Below, one piece after another: positions 61,127 through 64,000 of a DNA stretch of 64,000 bases. Origin of the DNA: Deltaproteobacteria bacterium (GTDB taxonomy: Bacteria; Myxococcota_A; Polyangia; JAAYKL01); the NCBI GenBank assembly GCA_028713995.1, contig JAQTNF010000004.1, positions 1 through 64,000 on the forward strand, written 5' to 3'. The notes beneath the pieces are model-generated. The model had not been told where the DNA came from and made no database searches. It worked only from the letters and a program-made list of their open reading frames with translations. How positions within the stretch are numbered: the first letter of the stretch is position 1; the number at the start of each line of letters is the position of its first letter. The translations under genes and the position numbers were made by a program.

Positions 61127-64000
61127 ATGGCGAGCGACATCCGGACCCTGGTCGTGAGGCGCCGCAACGCGCGAATCGTCGGGCCGCGCATCGGCTACAG
61201 CATCGAGATCCCGGACATGTCGTTCCCGGAGGTGCAGCCGCCCAGGCGCACGGGCTCCCTCGAGGACGCACTCGGCTGGAAGGTGCTGCGCAAGCTTTAC
61301 GGCCGCGTCGACGTGATCGAGCCGCGCGGGCTCGTGGCGCCGAGCGCATGGGAGAGGCGCTACCTGGCCTGGCTCTCGGCCAGGCTCGAGGTGCCGCTCG
61401 CCAAGGGCTGGGAGATCGCCGAGGAGCAGCCCAAGGACAGGCCCCACGTGGCCGACGTGCTGCGGCGCATCACCGACACCGACCCGTGGAGCCCTGCCGA
61501 CCGGCTGCCGAGCAGCGTGATCGTGCGCAAGTCCGAGACGCACCGGCTCGAGGCCCGGGAGGCCGCGTTCCAGATCAGACGCTGGGTGGAGGGCAACGGC
61601 GGCGTGGAAGCATGCCGCGACGTGCTGGTGCTGCTGCCGCGTGGGCGATCCTTGCGCGACCTGTGGCTCGCGGAGTTCGCGGAAGTTGGCGTGCCGGCCG
61701 TGGGAGTGCTCACGCGGCTGCTCGGCGAAACAGCCATCGGCGGGTGGGCGCTCACGCTCTCGCGGCTCGTGGGCTGGAGCGAGGAAGCTCCCCTGTCGCG
61801 CCACACGCTTCGCGAGGCGCTCGACGCGCCGTTCTGGTCGCAGAAGGCCGCAGGCCGCGACGACCGCCCCCTCAAGCGCGACGTGCTGCGCGAGATCATC
61901 CTCGACCTCAGGCGGCCCAGGATCACGCCCTCGGACTGGATGCGGCACCTCAACGCCGCGAAGGCCGCGGCTCGCGAGGAAGACAAGGCCGAGCGCGTGG
62001 AGCAGATCGAGGACATCGAGGCGTTCAGCCGCACGCTGCTCGCCCGCGTGACTCCCGGCGGCAACCCGATCGCTCGGTTCCAGTCACTCGTCTTCGGCAA
62101 CGGCGACAAGGATGGAGAGCAGGCGTTCAACGCAAGGGCCGTGGCACGGGCGTCCAAACAGGACGAGGCCATTGACGTGGTTGAGCGCGTCCACTCCGAG
62201 CTCGAGCGGCTGATGCGGGTCGAGCAGGCCCACGACGGCGCGCACCCGGATCTCCACGGCGAGAACGTCAAGACCCTGGCCGGCCTGCTCTCCGAAACCC
62301 TGTCCGGCTCGGCCATGGTGGAGCGCAGGAGCCCAGACCCGGGCGTCGAGCTCGTGCCCTACGACCTCTACGACGGCCGTCCGTGCCGTCATCTCATCCT
62401 GGCCGGGCTGTCCGAGAGCGGGTTCCCCAAGGCGCCGCGCCTCCTGGCCGACCACGAGGAACGCTGGGCGCTCGCCCTGGGTCTCCTGGGCGACGAGCCC
62501 CCGCAGGAGCAGGCCGCAAGGAGCACGCGATGGGTGGAGCTGGCGGTCTCGCGGCAGATCGACCTGGCGCGGGTCGCGGTGAGCCGCTGTCACGGGCCCC
62601 TTACGCTCTCCTATTCCACACAAGGACAACGCGACGAGGCCGTGCACCCCGGAGGCTTGCTCTCGCTGCTGGTCGGTGGGTGGACCGAGAAGGACTGGAC
62701 CAGGGTCGCTACCGACCAGCCCTACGCCGGAACCACGGGCGACTTCACCGGCGTATCGGTGCTGCGCTGGGCCCACGAGGTGCCGCTGTTGGTCGCCGAC
62801 GCGCGCAGCGCGCCCAAGGCCGTGCTCGCGGCCGATTCCGACCCGGCGTTGCGCGCCGAGCTCGACACCCTGGCCAGGAACGGCACGTGCCCGGCGCTCG
62901 CCGGGCTGCTCGACAGGCTCGAGGGACCGGACGCTTGCGCCGACGCCGACGCGGAGCTCGAGTCCAAGACCGCTCGGCCTGCCGGGCCTTACACGGGGAG
63001 GTTGCCGGGACACATCGTGCCGCCCGACGGCTACAGCCCCACGTCGCTCAAGAACTACGGCCAGTGTCCCCACAAGTACTTCCTCGAGAAAGTACTCGGG
63101 CTCGAGAAGCTCGAGGAATCGTCGAGCTTCCCGAACGCCATGGAGGTGGGCACCATCCTGCACGACGCGCTCGCTGGCGCGGCGGACAAGGCCATCGCGT
63201 CCACCAGGGCCAAGTGCTGGGACCTCTCCTGGAACGGCGACGAGGAGACCATCGACGACCTGGTCGCGGCGCGCATGGCCGAGATCGAGCCCGAGATCCG
63301 CCGCGCGCTCGGCGCGTTCCACGATGCCGCGCCCACGACATCGCGCCCCTACCTGGAGGCGCTCGGCCTCAGGTGGACCACCGCGGTGCGCAACTGGCTG
63401 CGCCATCACCTCGTGCTCGGCAACTCGGCCACGGCATCCGGGATGCGCGTGGTGGCCGCGGAGCGCGCGTTCGGCAAGGGCGATGACGCGGAGTCGATCG
63501 TCATCGACGCTCAAGGCGCGAAGATCCCCTTGCGGGGGCAGATTGATCGCATCGATTTCGACAAGAAGAGCCGCACGATCGTTCTGCGCGACTACAAGTC
63601 GGGCGGATCCACCCCGGAAAGCGCCCTGCGCAAGGGAGCCGCCGCGGGCGAGGAGCTGCAGCTTCTCCTCTACGCCCTGGCCGTCGAGGCCCTCGTCGAG
63701 GCCAAACGACTCGACATGCCGGACGGCTCGCGGGTCATGCAGGTGAGTTACGAGTACCTGGGCAGAACCAAGAGCGCGGGTCTCGACCTGTCCGAGGACG
63801 AGCCCACCGGATATCTTCTCGACGGCGAGCCTGTCTCGTGGCGCGACATCGCCCGTGCATGGACGGCCTTCTACGCCGATGGGATCGAGAGCGGGCGCTT
63901 CGATCTCTCTCCGCGCAAGTGCCCCACCAAGGGGTTCATGGGCGGCTACTGCGATTTCACCCGCTTCTGCCCCGTGGGCCAGGGCGAGTCACCGACTCTC
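61127..64000 (+). CDS. AddB-like PD-(D/E)XK nuclease with iron-sulphur cysteines, partial
   Basis: The ATG at 61127 has AGAGG seven to eight bases upstream. The frame stays open for 958 codons to the window end. The C-terminal part seen has a nuclease core: Cys in YGQCPHKYFLEKVLGLE, VGTILHDAL, Asp in RGQIDRIDF, the DYKSG motif, and ELQLLLYALAVE. A cysteine array KCPTKGFMGGYCDFTRFC follows. That is the layout of AddB/Cas4-type 4Fe-4S nucleases, which resect DNA in recombination. The N-terminal 600 residues are helicase-like but degenerate. An AddA-like partner would be expected further right. It is chromosomal-type GC and probably outside the island. Confidence 0.75.
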   Translation, partial: MASDIRTLVVRRRNARIVGPRIGYSIEIPDMSFPEVQPPRRTGSLEDALGWKVLRKLYGRVDVIEPRGLVAPSAWERRYLAWLSARLEVPLAKGWEIAEEQPKDRPHVADVLRRITDTDPWSPADRLPSSVIVRKSETHRLEAREAAFQIRRWVEGNGGVEACRDVLVLLPRGRSLRDLWLAEFAEVGVPAVGVLTRLLGETAIGGWALTLSRLVGWSEEAPLSRHTLREALDAPFWSQKAAGRDDRPLKRDVLREIILDLRRPRITPSDWMRHLNAAKAAAREEDKAERVEQIEDIEAFSRTLLARVTPGGNPIARFQSLVFGNGDKDGEQAFNARAVARASKQDEAIDVVERVHSELERLMRVEQAHDGAHPDLHGENVKTLAGLLSETLSGSAMVERRSPDPGVELVPYDLYDGRPCRHLILAGLSESGFPKAPRLLADHEERWALALGLLGDEPPQEQAARSTRWVELAVSRQIDLARVAVSRCHGPLTLSYSTQGQRDEAVHPGGLLSLLVGGWTEKDWTRVATDQPYAGTTGDFTGVSVLRWAHEVPLLVADARSAPKAVLAADSDPALRAELDTLARNGTCPALAGLLDRLEGPDACADADAELESKTARPAGPYTGRLPGHIVPPDGYSPTSLKNYGQCPHKYFLEKVLGLEKLEESSSFPNAMEVGTILHDALAGAADKAIASTRAKCWDLSWNGDEETIDDLVAARMAEIEPEIRRALGAFHDAAPTTSRPYLEALGLRWTTAVRNWLRHHLVLGNSATASGMRVVAAERAFGKGDDAESIVIDAQGAKIPLRGQIDRIDFDKKSRTIVLRDYKSGGSTPESALRKGAAAGEELQLLLYALAVEALVEAKRLDMPDGSRVMQVSYEYLGRTKSAGLDLSEDEPTGYLLDGEPVSWRDIARAWTAFYADGIESGRFDLSPRKCPTKGFMGGYCDFTRFCPVGQGESPTL

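Overview
The window is a GC-rich bacterial chromosome segment (about two thirds G+C by eye). It has many two-component systems, outer-membrane beta-barrels and an Asp/Thr/Ala-rich lipoprotein linker. I infer a deltaproteobacterial or Myxococcota-type lineage from gene content and composition only; no rRNA is present to confirm it.

Layout. (1) 132-8861: a histidine kinase and a sigma54-type response regulator run without a gap into a shikimate/chorismate operon, aroB-aroD-aroE/K fusion-aroA-aroC. (2) 8776-12267: a YihY/BrkB membrane protein, a small membrane protein and two outer-membrane barrels, all minus strand. (3) 12306-15073: phoB-phoR with a Pho-box-like triple repeat in front of phoB. 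(4) 15248-17768: a GH44-type secreted glycosidase lipoprotein, a second lipoprotein and a DUF4260-type membrane protein, overlapping on the minus strand. (5) 17857-20641: two tandem PiT phosphate transporters and a DUF47/PhoU-like partner. (6) 20698-26030: a response regulator and hybrid kinase pair divergent from an ammonium transporter and a porin-like barrel. (7) 26063-29072: lipA-lpd-lipB. (8) 29199-30548: a low-complexity His- and Trp-rich exported protein. (9) 30630-30705: tRNA-Asn.

From tRNA-Asn to about 60995 lies a defence island of roughly 30 kb. It holds a stand-alone PD-(D/E)XK-like protein, a complete Wadjet operon (jetA-B-C-D, minus strand) with a trailing DUF4365 gene, and a divergent plus-strand operon. 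That operon encodes a DrmD-like SNF2 helicase, a large adenine-methyltransferase-like protein, an HNH-like protein, a 2119-residue DEAD helicase/DUF1998 protein with a nuclease-like C-terminal region, a RelE-like/UvrD helicase fusion, and two lower-GC accessory genes. It resembles DISARM class 1 at its start and Druantia DruE in its giant helicase, but matches neither as I know them, and is the best candidate for an unusual defence system. The island ends in a broken gene remnant, after which an AddB-like iron-sulphur nuclease runs off the window.

How the genes work together: the aro genes make chorismate under an unknown two-component input. PhoBR, the Pit transporters and DUF47 form a phosphate-response neighbourhood. 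lipA, lpd and lipB cover lipoate synthesis, lipoyl transfer and use. Wadjet is predicted to act on plasmids, and the methylase/helicase cluster is predicted to restrict foreign DNA.
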